Origin: Roseburia_D yibonii | GTDB taxonomy: Bacteria > Bacillota > Clostridia > Lachnospirales > Lachnospiraceae | DNA: 64,000 nt | Direction: 5' to 3' | Assembly (NCBI RefSeq): GCF_014297335.1 | Contig: NZ_JACOQH010000006.1 | Coordinates: 1-64,000, forward strand | In this document: positions 58,047 to 64,000 of the stretch, one piece after another | Layout of the letters: each line of letters begins with the position of its first letter | Position numbering within the stretch: position 1 is the first letter of the stretch | Notes under the pieces: model-generated | Seen by the model: only the letters and a program-made list of their open reading frames with translations | The model's database searches: none | Told to the model about the DNA's origin: nothing | Program-made: the position numbers and the translations under genes

Positions 58047-58799
58047 TTAAACATCCTTTCTTTCAAATAAAGCGGTTCCGATGATACCTGCCAGAACAAG
58101 CAGGATCAGGATAACGAGCAGATGACCGGTGGAGAGCGGTGATTCCAGGTAGGAAACCGTGCGCGCCGCAGGATCCCAGTTGATGTGGACGGTCGCGAGC
58201 TGGCAAAAATAGGACCAGATGACAAACTGGGCAAATGTTTCCGAAAAAAACAGTGAAAACAGTCCGAAAAAGGAGCCGATCAGACCGAGCGCAAGTGGAA
58301 TGATCTGGTTATCAAAGAAAAACGAAAGGATTTCCTGAAACAGATAGATGCATGTGCCGGTCAGAAAAGTGGTCACAAAAAAGCTGATCAGATGTGTGAC
58401 CGGAAGCGGCTGTGTGAATGCAAGTTTTTTTCCAAAGAACAGGATAAGCAGGCATTCAAAGCACGCAGTTACCGCAAAAAGCAGGGTTCCGATCAGGGAT
58501 TTGGCAAAAAAGATATTCCCGCGCTTTTCCAGTGTACATAACAGCTTCAGTGTGTTTCCCTTGTGCTCGGTGTCCCAGATGCGGCTCGCAAGTACCGCGA
58601 GAAATAAAGGAAACACGACCGTGTTGATGGTAGGAAGGCTGTAAAGCATGGAAAAATAACCACTTGCACGGGCAGCATCATCCACATTTCGAAAATCCAT
58701 GGCGCACCACAAAAACAGAAAGCCGTACAGGCAGAGCATCAGCAGTGGAAAATGGCGCCGCCGCATTTTTTTCAATTCTGTATGAAAAGCTGCGATCAT
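58047..58799 (-). CDS. ABC-2 type permease, lantibiotic-immunity-like
   Basis: About 250 residues, six helices, same permease family as the gene at 57311 (paralogous pair). It opens MIAAFHTELKKMRRRHFPLL and has WDTEHKGNTLKLLCTLEKRG and LFFAKSLIG-like segments typical of MutE/EpiE-type subunits. The ATG at 58799 overlaps the ATPase stop by four bases (ATGA), which decides the start over the GTG at 58808. Confidence 0.85.
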   Translation of the reverse strand: MIAAFHTELKKMRRRHFPLLMLCLYGFLFLWCAMDFRNVDDAARASGYFSMLYSLPTINTVVFPLFLAVLASRIWDTEHKGNTLKLLCTLEKRGNIFFAKSLIGTLLFAVTACFECLLILFFGKKLAFTQPLPVTHLISFFVTTFLTGTCIYLFQEILSFFFDNQIIPLALGLIGSFFGLFSLFFSETFAQFVIWSYFCQLATVHINWDPAARTVSYLESPLSTGHLLVILILLVLAGIIGTALFERKDV

Positions 58800-59734
58800 G
58801 ATAAGCACACACTCCTTCCGGTCAGGTCTAAGAAGATGTCTTCCAGACTCTTTTTGGATTCTTCGATCCGAAAAACTTCGATGTGATCCGTGATCAGTGC
58901 ACGTAGAACGCCGGAAAGCTCAGAGTCGGAAAGCATTGGCAGAGAAAGGATAGTATCTCTGCGATCCGGCCCGGAGGTGGAAAGTGATGCCGGAACATGC
59001 TTCTCCTTTAACAGGGCAAGCGCGCGTTTCGGTTCGGAGGTGCGCAGATGCAGACTTTCCTGGCTGTGGGCGTGCAGTACATGGAGAGAATTTTCAAATA
59101 AGAGCTCTCCGTGATCGATAATGCCGATTTCGGCCGCCATCTGGTCGATCTCAGACAGCAGGTGGCTGGAAACGAGTACGGTCATTCCATACTGTTTCGG
59201 GAGGCGGCAGATCAGTTGGCGGATCTCCTGAATACCGGCAGGATCGAGACCGTTTGTCGGTTCGTCAAGCAGGATCAGTTTCGGATTTCCGAGTAAGGCA
59301 CAGGCGATGCCGAGACGCTGCTTCATGCCGAGCGAGTAATGTTTTACCTTCTTATTCCCGACGTCGTTTAAATGTACGATTTCAAGGGCATGGGAGACGG
59401 ACTTTTTGTTTACGCCCTTTAACGTTGCGGCGATCTCAAGATTTTCCCGTCCGCTTAAATGTCCGTAGTAGGCAGGTGATTCGATCAGCGAACCGATCAT
59501 GGAAAGAACGGTAAGTCTGTTTTTCTCATTCATGGTTTTGCCGAGGATGCGCACAGCTCCGTCGGTCGGTTTTACAAGTCCTAGCATCATTTTCATGGTC
59601 GTGCTTTTTCCGGCACCGTTCGGACCTAAAAAACCGTAAACACAGCCGGATGGTATGTTTAAATTTAAGTGGGAAACACGCAGTTCACCCTTATATTCCT
59701 TGCATAGATTTTTTGTCTGGATTGCGTAGTTCAT
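58796..59734 (-). CDS. ABC transporter ATPase (BcrA/LanF type)
   Basis: 312 residues: Walker A GFLGPNGAGKSTTMKMMLGL, signature YSLGMKQRLGIACALL, Walker B KLILLDEPTNGLDPAGI, switch His VSSHLLSEIDQMA, and a C-terminal extension (about 215-312) common in BcrA-like proteins. With its two permeases it likely protects against a peptide antibiotic. AGAGAGGTATCCATC precedes the ATG. Divergent from a two-component system with which it shares promoter repeats. Confidence 0.93.
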   Translation of the reverse strand: MNYAIQTKNLCKEYKGELRVSHLNLNIPSGCVYGFLGPNGAGKSTTMKMMLGLVKPTDGAVRILGKTMNEKNRLTVLSMIGSLIESPAYYGHLSGRENLEIAATLKGVNKKSVSHALEIVHLNDVGNKKVKHYSLGMKQRLGIACALLGNPKLILLDEPTNGLDPAGIQEIRQLICRLPKQYGMTVLVSSHLLSEIDQMAAEIGIIDHGELLFENSLHVLHAHSQESLHLRTSEPKRALALLKEKHVPASLSTSGPDRRDTILSLPMLSDSELSGVLRALITDHIEVFRIEESKKSLEDIFLDLTGRSVCLS

Positions 59735-59794
59735 GATGGATACCTCTCTTTCTTAGCCGGGACAGATGTGTTGTCGCTGTCCTGCGATAAGTCT

Positions 59795-59823
59795 AAGATA
59801 AAGCAGAGGTCTTAGATCTGACT
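59795..59823 (-). promoter_or_regulatory. Candidate promoter of the ABC operon
   Basis: On the minus strand TATCTT (59800-59795) as -10 with a poor -35 (AGTCAG, 59823-59818) at 17 bases. A weak -35 fits a promoter that needs the response regulator bound at 59834-59855. Confidence 0.4.
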
Positions 59824-59833
59824 GAAGTGCCCA

Positions 59834-59855
59834 TTAAGATTAGCTTAAATTTGGG
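59834..59855. promoter_or_regulatory. Candidate response-regulator binding repeat at the ABC promoter
   Basis: TTAAGATTAGC followed by TTAAATTTGGG: two TTAA cores spaced 11 bases, similar to the perfect 11-bp repeats at 60017-60038. Confidence 0.45.
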
Positions 59856-59866
59856 TATAGAAAAAA

Positions 59867-59939
59867 TGGAGATAGGGGGACTCGAACCCCTGACCTATAC
59901 GTTGCGAACGTATCGCTCTCCCAACTGAGCTATATCCCC
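59867..59939 (-). tRNA. tRNA-Ala (anticodon CGC)
   Basis: 73 bases on the minus strand. Acceptor GGGGATA pairs with TATCTCC, including the G3-U70 pair that identifies alanine tRNA. D arm GCTC-GAGC, anticodon stem ATACG-CGTAT around TTCGCAA (anticodon CGC), T arm with GTTCGAGTC. Discriminator A; CCA not encoded. Reads GCG codons. Confidence 0.97.
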
Positions 59940-60016
59940 ATTTGACGAAGTTTATTATAACACCATTCTGTAAAAAAAAGCAAGACGCACTGAAAAATAA
60001 ATTGAAAATCTGCGCT

Positions 60017-60038
60017 GCCTTAAATTTGCCTTAAATTT
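60017..60038 (+). promoter_or_regulatory. Tandem 11-bp repeats upstream of the two-component genes
   Basis: GCCTTAAATTT occurs twice in perfect tandem (60017-60027, 60028-60038). Two direct repeats one helical turn apart, 12 bases before the -35 position, is the layout of OmpR-family binding sites. Confidence 0.65.
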
Positions 60039-60050
60039 TGCCCGGATTTC

Positions 60051-60079
60051 TTTTGGAAAGCATAGAAAACCGCTATAAT
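60051..60079 (+). promoter_or_regulatory. Promoter of the two-component system
   Basis: TATAAT (60074-60079) with a poor -35 TTTTGG (60051-60056) at 17 bases, consistent with activation from the adjacent repeats. Confidence 0.6.
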
Positions 60080-60110
60080 TGTGGAAAGAAAAGAGATGGG
60101 AGCAGATTTT

Positions 60111-60827
60111 ATGGAACGGATACAGGACGCAAAAATATTACTGGTGGACGATAATGCAGAACTTCTGGAACTGCTGTTAAAAATACTGGCCGGGGAAGGT
60201 TATAACAGGCTGTTTCCCGCAAAAAACTGCAGGGAGGCAAGGGAGCTTTTTGAGAATGAACAACCGGATTTTATGATCCTTGATGTGAATCTGCCGGACG
60301 GCGACGGATTTCATTTATTTATGGAATTCCGGGCAAAAGAGGATGTTCCGGCATTGTTTCTTTCGGCGCGCGATGAGGATCAGGACCGGCTGTTCGGACT
60401 TGGGCTTGGTGCCGATGATTATATCACAAAGCCTTTTCTGACGCAGGAGCTGCTGCTTCGGGTCTCATTGATCCTAAAACGGACTTACCGCACGGTGCTA
60501 AATCCCGTGCAGACTGCCGGGATAAAGATTGGAAATGCCCAGGTGGATTTTCGGAGCGCAACGATAAAAAAAGATGGCGCAGAAAGTGCGCTTACGGCGA
60601 AGGAACTTGCTATTTTAAAGAAGCTGGCGGACAACCGGGGCAATATCGTGACTTTTGACATGCTCTGCGAGGCAGTCTGGGGGGATGGCTATTATGGCTA
60701 TGAAAATACGCTGATGGTGCATATGAGGCATCTCAGGGAAAAGATCGAGGACAATCCGTCGAAACCGGAATATATTTTGACCGTGCGGGGACTCGGCTAC
60801 CGGCTGGCAAAAGAGGTGGCGGAATGA
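60111..60827 (+). CDS. OmpR-family response regulator
   Basis: 238 residues. Receiver domain: ILLVDDNAELLELLLKIL, phospho-Asp in FMILDVNLPDGDGFHLF, FLSARDEDQDRLFGLGLGAD, Lys in DYITKPFLTQELLLRV. DNA-binding winged helix: SALTAKELAILKKLADNRGN, VTFDMLCEAVWGDGYYGYEN, TLMVHMRHLREKIEDNPSKP and a wing GLGYRLA. The ATG at 60111 with GGGAGC upstream is preferred over the GTG at 60081. It overlaps the kinase gene by four bases. Likely activates itself and the divergent ABC operon. Confidence 0.94.
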   Translation: MERIQDAKILLVDDNAELLELLLKILAGEGYNRLFPAKNCREARELFENEQPDFMILDVNLPDGDGFHLFMEFRAKEDVPALFLSARDEDQDRLFGLGLGADDYITKPFLTQELLLRVSLILKRTYRTVLNPVQTAGIKIGNAQVDFRSATIKKDGAESALTAKELAILKKLADNRGNIVTFDMLCEAVWGDGYYGYENTLMVHMRHLREKIEDNPSKPEYILTVRGLGYRLAKEVAE

Positions 60828-62281
60828 AAAGTCTATTTAAGATTATGCGAAATTACGTCGGCACGGCAGTTTTCATCACCTGTATGGTTTTAGTGCTGAA
60901 TTTCATGCTGTTAGCAGGACTGACCCTGCATTATGGAACGCAGAGCGAAGCAAAGGGAAAAATCTCGCAGATCGCGCGGGAGATCCAAAACAGCGGGGAC
61001 GGTTATGTCCTTACAGATCAGGGAGAAACGCTTTTAAATGGTTATGCATGGGCATTTCTGCTGGATGCCGGGGGAAATGTCATCTGGAGCTATGACACAC
61101 CGGAGGATTTCCCCGAGAGGTATACAGCGGCGGATGTTGCGGCGTTCAGCAAGTGGTATCTGGACGACTACCCGGTGCAGTGCTGGAAGCAGGGTGAAAA
61201 GCTGCTTGTAGTCGGAGAGGAAAAGGACAGTGTCTGGAAACACCAGATGGAGTTTGGAATGCCGTTTATGAAAAAGATCGGATCGATGTTTAGAACCATA
61301 CTTCTGGCAAACGGAGGGCTGATCCTTTTATTTTGTTTTTTCTTCGGACTGCATTTTTACCGTTCGCTTCGTCCGCTGGCTGCGGGGATCGAAGATCTTG
61401 CAAAAGAAGAAAGTATTTATTTGCAGGAAAAGGGCATGACGGGAGAACTGGCGGAAAAGTTAAATCAGACATCAGAACGTCTGGAGCGGCAGAAAGCCGT
61501 GATCGAGGCGCGGGATACAGCGCGGACAAACTGGATCGCTGGGGTGTCGCATGATATCCGTACACCGCTTTCGATGATCATGGGCTATGCCGAGCAGCTT
61601 CTTTCTGCGGAAAATATGGACGCCGAGCAGAAAAAACAGCTTGGTATCATACGGGATCAGGGCGTGAAGATCAAGCATCTGATCGAGGATCTGAACCTGA
61701 CATCAAAACTGCAGTATCAGATGCAGCCGCTGCGGCAGGAGGAGTTTCATCCCGCAAAGCTGATGCGGCAGATCGTTACCTCGTATTATAATAACGGACT
61801 TGCCGGGTGCTATGAGATCCATTTCGATGCGGCGGGAAAAGTGGAGCCGATCCTCATCACAGGGGATGTGAGCCTTTTGACGCGGGCGTTTGAAAATCTG
61901 ATCGGGAACAGCATCCGCCATAATGAGAATGGCTGCACGGTTGACATAACTATGAATACCTGCACAGATGGAAGCGGGATGGGCTGGCTTGTGACGGAGA
62001 TGAAGGATGATGGCTGCGGGATACCGGAGAACGTGATACAGGGACTGGAAGAAGAACAGATGGGAAGCGGACAGCAGAGCGGGCAAATAGCCGGGCAGCC
62101 GCAGACTGAGAAGGAATCCGTCAGCAGACCGCATATCATGGGGCTTTTTGTGGTAAAGCAGATCGTTCTCTCCCATGGCGGAAAATTTGAGATCAGGGCG
62201 GCAAAAAAGGGTGCGGATATCCGGGTGCTGCTTCCGCTTGCGGCGGAGAAAACGGCGGAAAAGAGGACGGAGCAGAGATGA
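60824..62281 (+). CDS. Sensor histidine kinase
   Basis: 485 residues. Membrane helices at about 10-33 and 155-178 enclose an extracytoplasmic sensor of about 120 residues (GYVLTDQGETLLNGYAWAFL). HAMP-like linker, then HisKA with GVSHDIRTPLSMIMGYAEQL (phospho-His about 247), and HATPase_c: NLIGNSIRHNENG (N box), MKDDGCGIPENVIQG (G1), HIMGLFVVKQIVLSHGGKFE (G2). A Gln/Gly-rich insert (EEEQMGSGQQSGQIAGQPQT) lies in the ATP-lid region. Together with the ABC transporter this resembles antimicrobial-peptide sensing systems. Confidence 0.94.
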   Translation: MKSLFKIMRNYVGTAVFITCMVLVLNFMLLAGLTLHYGTQSEAKGKISQIAREIQNSGDGYVLTDQGETLLNGYAWAFLLDAGGNVIWSYDTPEDFPERYTAADVAAFSKWYLDDYPVQCWKQGEKLLVVGEEKDSVWKHQMEFGMPFMKKIGSMFRTILLANGGLILLFCFFFGLHFYRSLRPLAAGIEDLAKEESIYLQEKGMTGELAEKLNQTSERLERQKAVIEARDTARTNWIAGVSHDIRTPLSMIMGYAEQLLSAENMDAEQKKQLGIIRDQGVKIKHLIEDLNLTSKLQYQMQPLRQEEFHPAKLMRQIVTSYYNNGLAGCYEIHFDAAGKVEPILITGDVSLLTRAFENLIGNSIRHNENGCTVDITMNTCTDGSGMGWLVTEMKDDGCGIPENVIQGLEEEQMGSGQQSGQIAGQPQTEKESVSRPHIMGLFVVKQIVLSHGGKFEIRAAKKGADIRVLLPLAAEKTAEKRTEQR

Positions 62282-62285
62282 CGGT

Positions 62286-63074
62286 TTAAGGTTCCAGTGC
62301 GGAATTCATGTGTTCCATTTTTTCCTCTGCCTGATAAATGAGGCGGCTGCATTCTAAAAGCTCATCGGAAAAATCTTCGGTATTTACAATGCCGTTGCTG
62401 ATGGTCTTATATTTGATATCATGCTCCAGACTTGCCCAGAGATCCATGGCGAGCGTGCGGATCTGAAGCTCCACCGGAACCAGCTGTTTTTTGTTCATGA
62501 AATAGACCGGAACGCGTACGATCATATGTAAGCTGCGGTAGCCGTTCGGTTTCGGATTCTCAATGTAGTCTTTGACATCAATGATGTAAAGGTCATCCTG
62601 TGCCATAATGCGGTCACGGATCAGATAGACATCCTTGATATACGGGCACACGACACGCACCCCCGCAATGTCAAAAATGTTGTTGCAGGCACAGCCAAGG
62701 GTCAGATTCAGATCCTTTTTCTGTAACTTGCCAAGAATACTCTGCGCGGATTTCAAGCGCGTGTCGATATGGTGGATCGGACAGCGCTGTTTGCGGAACT
62801 TGAATTCATCCTTGATGATATCAAGCCTTGCCGTTGTCACACACATGGCGGCGTTGTACATCCGTAAGATCGGTTCCATCGTCTGGGAAAATTCATCGGT
62901 GATATCCGCGATCTTTTCCATGCTGTCATCTACACCGCGCTGCATCGGCACGAGCTCATTGACCGAAAAGACATTGTTCTGTTCGGTTACATACTGATTG
63001 ACCTCGATGTGGTTGTTGATTTCTATGTTTGTAATATTTGATGTGTTTGATTCTGAATTGTTTTTTCCTTTCAT
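62286..63074 (-). CDS. Small alarmone synthetase (RelA/SpoT synthetase domain)
   Basis: 262 residues. Makes (p)ppGpp from GDP/GTP and ATP. After an Asn-rich N-terminal 40 residues, the synthetase domain: PIHHIDTRLKSAQSILGKLQ, NIFDIAGVRVVCPYIKDVYL, IENPKPNGYRSLHMIVRVPV (G-loop region), VPVELQIRTLAMDLWASLEH with DIKYK. No HD hydrolase, TGS or ACT domain, so of the RelQ/RelP-like class. ACGGGGGATTTTAC precedes the ATG. Ends four bases from the histidine kinase gene, convergent. Confidence 0.92.
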   Translation of the reverse strand: MKGKNNSESNTSNITNIEINNHIEVNQYVTEQNNVFSVNELVPMQRGVDDSMEKIADITDEFSQTMEPILRMYNAAMCVTTARLDIIKDEFKFRKQRCPIHHIDTRLKSAQSILGKLQKKDLNLTLGCACNNIFDIAGVRVVCPYIKDVYLIRDRIMAQDDLYIIDVKDYIENPKPNGYRSLHMIVRVPVYFMNKKQLVPVELQIRTLAMDLWASLEHDIKYKTISNGIVNTEDFSDELLECSRLIYQAEEKMEHMNSALEP

Positions 63075-63165
63075 GTAAAATCCCCCGTTTAATTTCTACA
63101 TTTATCATTATAACAAAAAGATATAAAATGGGGATAAAGGAAACATTAAAAGTTTATGAAATGCG

Positions 63166-63194
63166 TTGTTGGGGAAAAAGAACTATGCTACACT
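63166..63194 (+). promoter_or_regulatory. Promoter of the holin-like toxin gene
   Basis: TTGTTG (63166-63171), 17 bases, TACACT (63189-63194). The leader contains CCTCCC (63230-63235 region) complementary to the ribosome binding site GGGAGG, which could hide it. Confidence 0.6.
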
Positions 63195-63264
63195 TTCAGA
63201 CAAGAAGCATCGTGTTACAAGGTGGATACCCTCCCGGACTTGCAAAAGAAGGGAGGTGATGCGG

Positions 63265-63360
63265 ATGGATACATACCAGATCCTGGAGTTATTGTTTTTG
63301 GGCGGTTCGTTCCTGATAGCATTGCTTACCTACATTGATAGGAATAATAAGCGAAAATAA
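63265..63360 (+). CDS. Holin-like type I toxin peptide (31 residues)
   Basis: Short peptide MDTYQILELLFLGGSFLIAL then LTYIDRNNKRK: acidic start, one membrane helix (about 5-23), basic tail. This is the pattern of the putative holin-like toxin family of Firmicutes type I toxin-antitoxin systems, which depolarise the membrane. GGGAGGTGATGCGG precedes the ATG. The gene is followed by a hairpin shared with a convergent promoter, the arrangement of RNA antitoxins. Longer readings of this frame begin upstream of the ribosome binding site. Confidence 0.75.
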   Translation: MDTYQILELLFLGGSFLIALLTYIDRNNKRK

Positions 63361-63448
63361 AAAAGCCTACCTTGTACTTGGCGGTCCGAGGTAGGCTTTA
63401 GCCTTAAACGGGAAGCGAACCACTTTGTGGGCGATTGCTTCTTTTTGT
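63350..63448 (-). ncRNA. Putative antisense RNA antitoxin
   Basis: A minus-strand transcript of about 100 bases is predicted from the promoter at 63455-63483 to the hairpin at 63362-63399, overlapping the 3' end of the toxin mRNA. It encodes no protein. Ends are estimated. Confidence 0.6.
63362..63399. terminator. Shared bidirectional terminator of toxin and antisense RNA
   Basis: AAAGCCTACCT pairs with AGGTAGGCTTT across a 16-base loop; T-rich tails exist on both strands. The shared hairpin would also be the pairing site of the two RNAs. Confidence 0.75.
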
Positions 63449-63454
63449 GACTTC

Positions 63455-63483
63455 ATTATAATATGCATAGAGGTAAATTTCAA
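63455..63483 (-). promoter_or_regulatory. Promoter of the antisense RNA
   Basis: On the minus strand TTGAAA (63483-63478), 17 bases, TATAAT (63460-63455), stronger than the toxin promoter, as expected for an antitoxin RNA. Confidence 0.75.
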
Positions 63484-63632
63484 GCAATATTCGAAAAAGC
63501 ACTATCTGCAATGTATTTAGCACATAATATATATTTGTTTCAAAAAGTGCCATGTATAATATTTTTATAAAATAAGAAGAAATGCTGTCGCGGCGGCAGT
63601 GTGTTGCATAAAATAAAAGGATGGGAGAATGG

Positions 63633-64000
63633 ATGATGAAATTTACAAAGATGCATGGCTGTGGAAATGATTATGTTTATATAAATTGTCTGGAAGAAAA
63701 AGTAGACAATCCGGCAGAGCTTGCCAGACGTGTGAGCGACCGTCATTTTGGCATCGGTTCCGACGGGCTGATCCTGATCTGTCCTTCCGATCGGGCGGAT
63801 GTGCGCATGCGCATGTTCAATGCGGACGGTTCGGAGGGTGAGATGTGTGGCAATGGCATCCGCTGCGTGGCGAAGTATGTGTACGATCATCATATCGTAG
63901 AAAAGACAGGGCTTTCGGTTGAGACCGGAGCCGGCATCAAACAGCTGGATCTTTTCACAGAACAGGGAAAAGTGGTGCAGGTGCGTGTGGATATGGGCGA
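63633..64000 (+). CDS. dapF: Diaminopimelate epimerase, 5' part
   Basis: The first about 122 codons before the window edge. KFTKMHGCGNDYVYINCLEE, SDRHFGIGSDGLILICPSD, MRMFNADGSEGEMCGNGIRC with the first catalytic Cys in MCGNGIRC, and VETGAGIKQLDLF. The second catalytic Cys lies beyond the edge. It interconverts LL- and meso-diaminopimelate for lysine and peptidoglycan. Two adjacent ATGs (63633, 63636) follow GGGAGAATGG; either may be used. Confidence 0.95.
   Translation, partial: MMKFTKMHGCGNDYVYINCLEEKVDNPAELARRVSDRHFGIGSDGLILICPSDRADVRMRMFNADGSEGEMCGNGIRCVAKYVYDHHIVEKTGLSVETGAGIKQLDLFTEQGKVVQVRVDMG

Noticed and set aside
1..64000. CRISPR array
   Set aside because: No set of regularly spaced short repeats was seen, and no cas gene; the only near repeats are coding (PDDIAALLA motifs) or operators.

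Overview
The window looks like chromosome of a motile, spore-forming member of the Lachnospiraceae (Clostridia), perhaps a Roseburia-type gut anaerobe; the exact taxon is inference. Supporting signs are Firmicutes-type RBS and sigma-A promoters, sporulation genes (spmA, a SpoIID/SpoIIQ-like pair, ricT), chemoreceptors, a large Gram-positive-type SRP RNA, anaerobic cobalamin genes and a Lachnospiraceae-type gene block (decarboxylase, nucleotide kinase, yaaR, holB, ricT, trmN6, rsmI, aroB).

Positions 1-11,700 are accessory. An SLC13-type permease is followed by a graveyard of at least three insertion-sequence types and a DinB polymerase fragment. Two complete chemoreceptors (2793-4511 and 7784-9496) and a PAS-GGDEF-EAL protein sit among broken ParA/ParB genes of a lost conjugative or plasmid-like element, an internally deleted IS66-type element (9656-10871) and an IS1634-type fragment.

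Positions 11,700-27,600 are core-like: a hydrolase, an acidic membrane protein with three copies of a motif resembling the FliM/FliY N-terminus, pepT, tRNA-Lys, an unlisted 38-codon gene, trmB, a PBP5-type carboxypeptidase, and the block from the decarboxylase to aroB. A DUF885 protein and spmA follow. Directly at the spmA stop codon lies a 1.67-kb AT-rich cassette bounded by an 18-bp direct repeat. It encodes a Hip-family Ser/Thr kinase and a partner with HipS-like and HIRAN domains, and is the most striking system here.

Positions 30,100-40,250 hold a DUF2798 protein, a hydrolase plus HD protein, glycerate kinase, a RelB/ParE-type toxin-antitoxin pair, and a likely amino-compound locus: class III aminotransferase and cytidylate-kinase-like protein, divergent from an RpiR regulator, then a polar amino acid ABC transporter and a nitrilase-family amidase. 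From 40,350 come cobJ, a cobK-cbiE-cbiT fusion and cbiA, then a HAD phosphatase, rsmA, SpoIID/SpoIIQ-like genes, a TPR-GGDEF cyclase, a GIY-YIG protein, a DEAD-box helicase behind a terminator-bearing leader, and an SseB-like protein.

Positions 53,000-64,000 contain a MerR/MCP chimeric pseudogene, a DUF6128-like protein, GNAT, tadA, SRP RNA, nudC, an ABC transporter divergent from a two-component system with similar 11-bp-spaced repeats at both promoters, tRNA-Ala, a small alarmone synthetase, a probable type I toxin with a convergent antisense RNA, and the start of dapF, which runs off the right edge. No CRISPR array, rRNA operon or intact integrase was seen.
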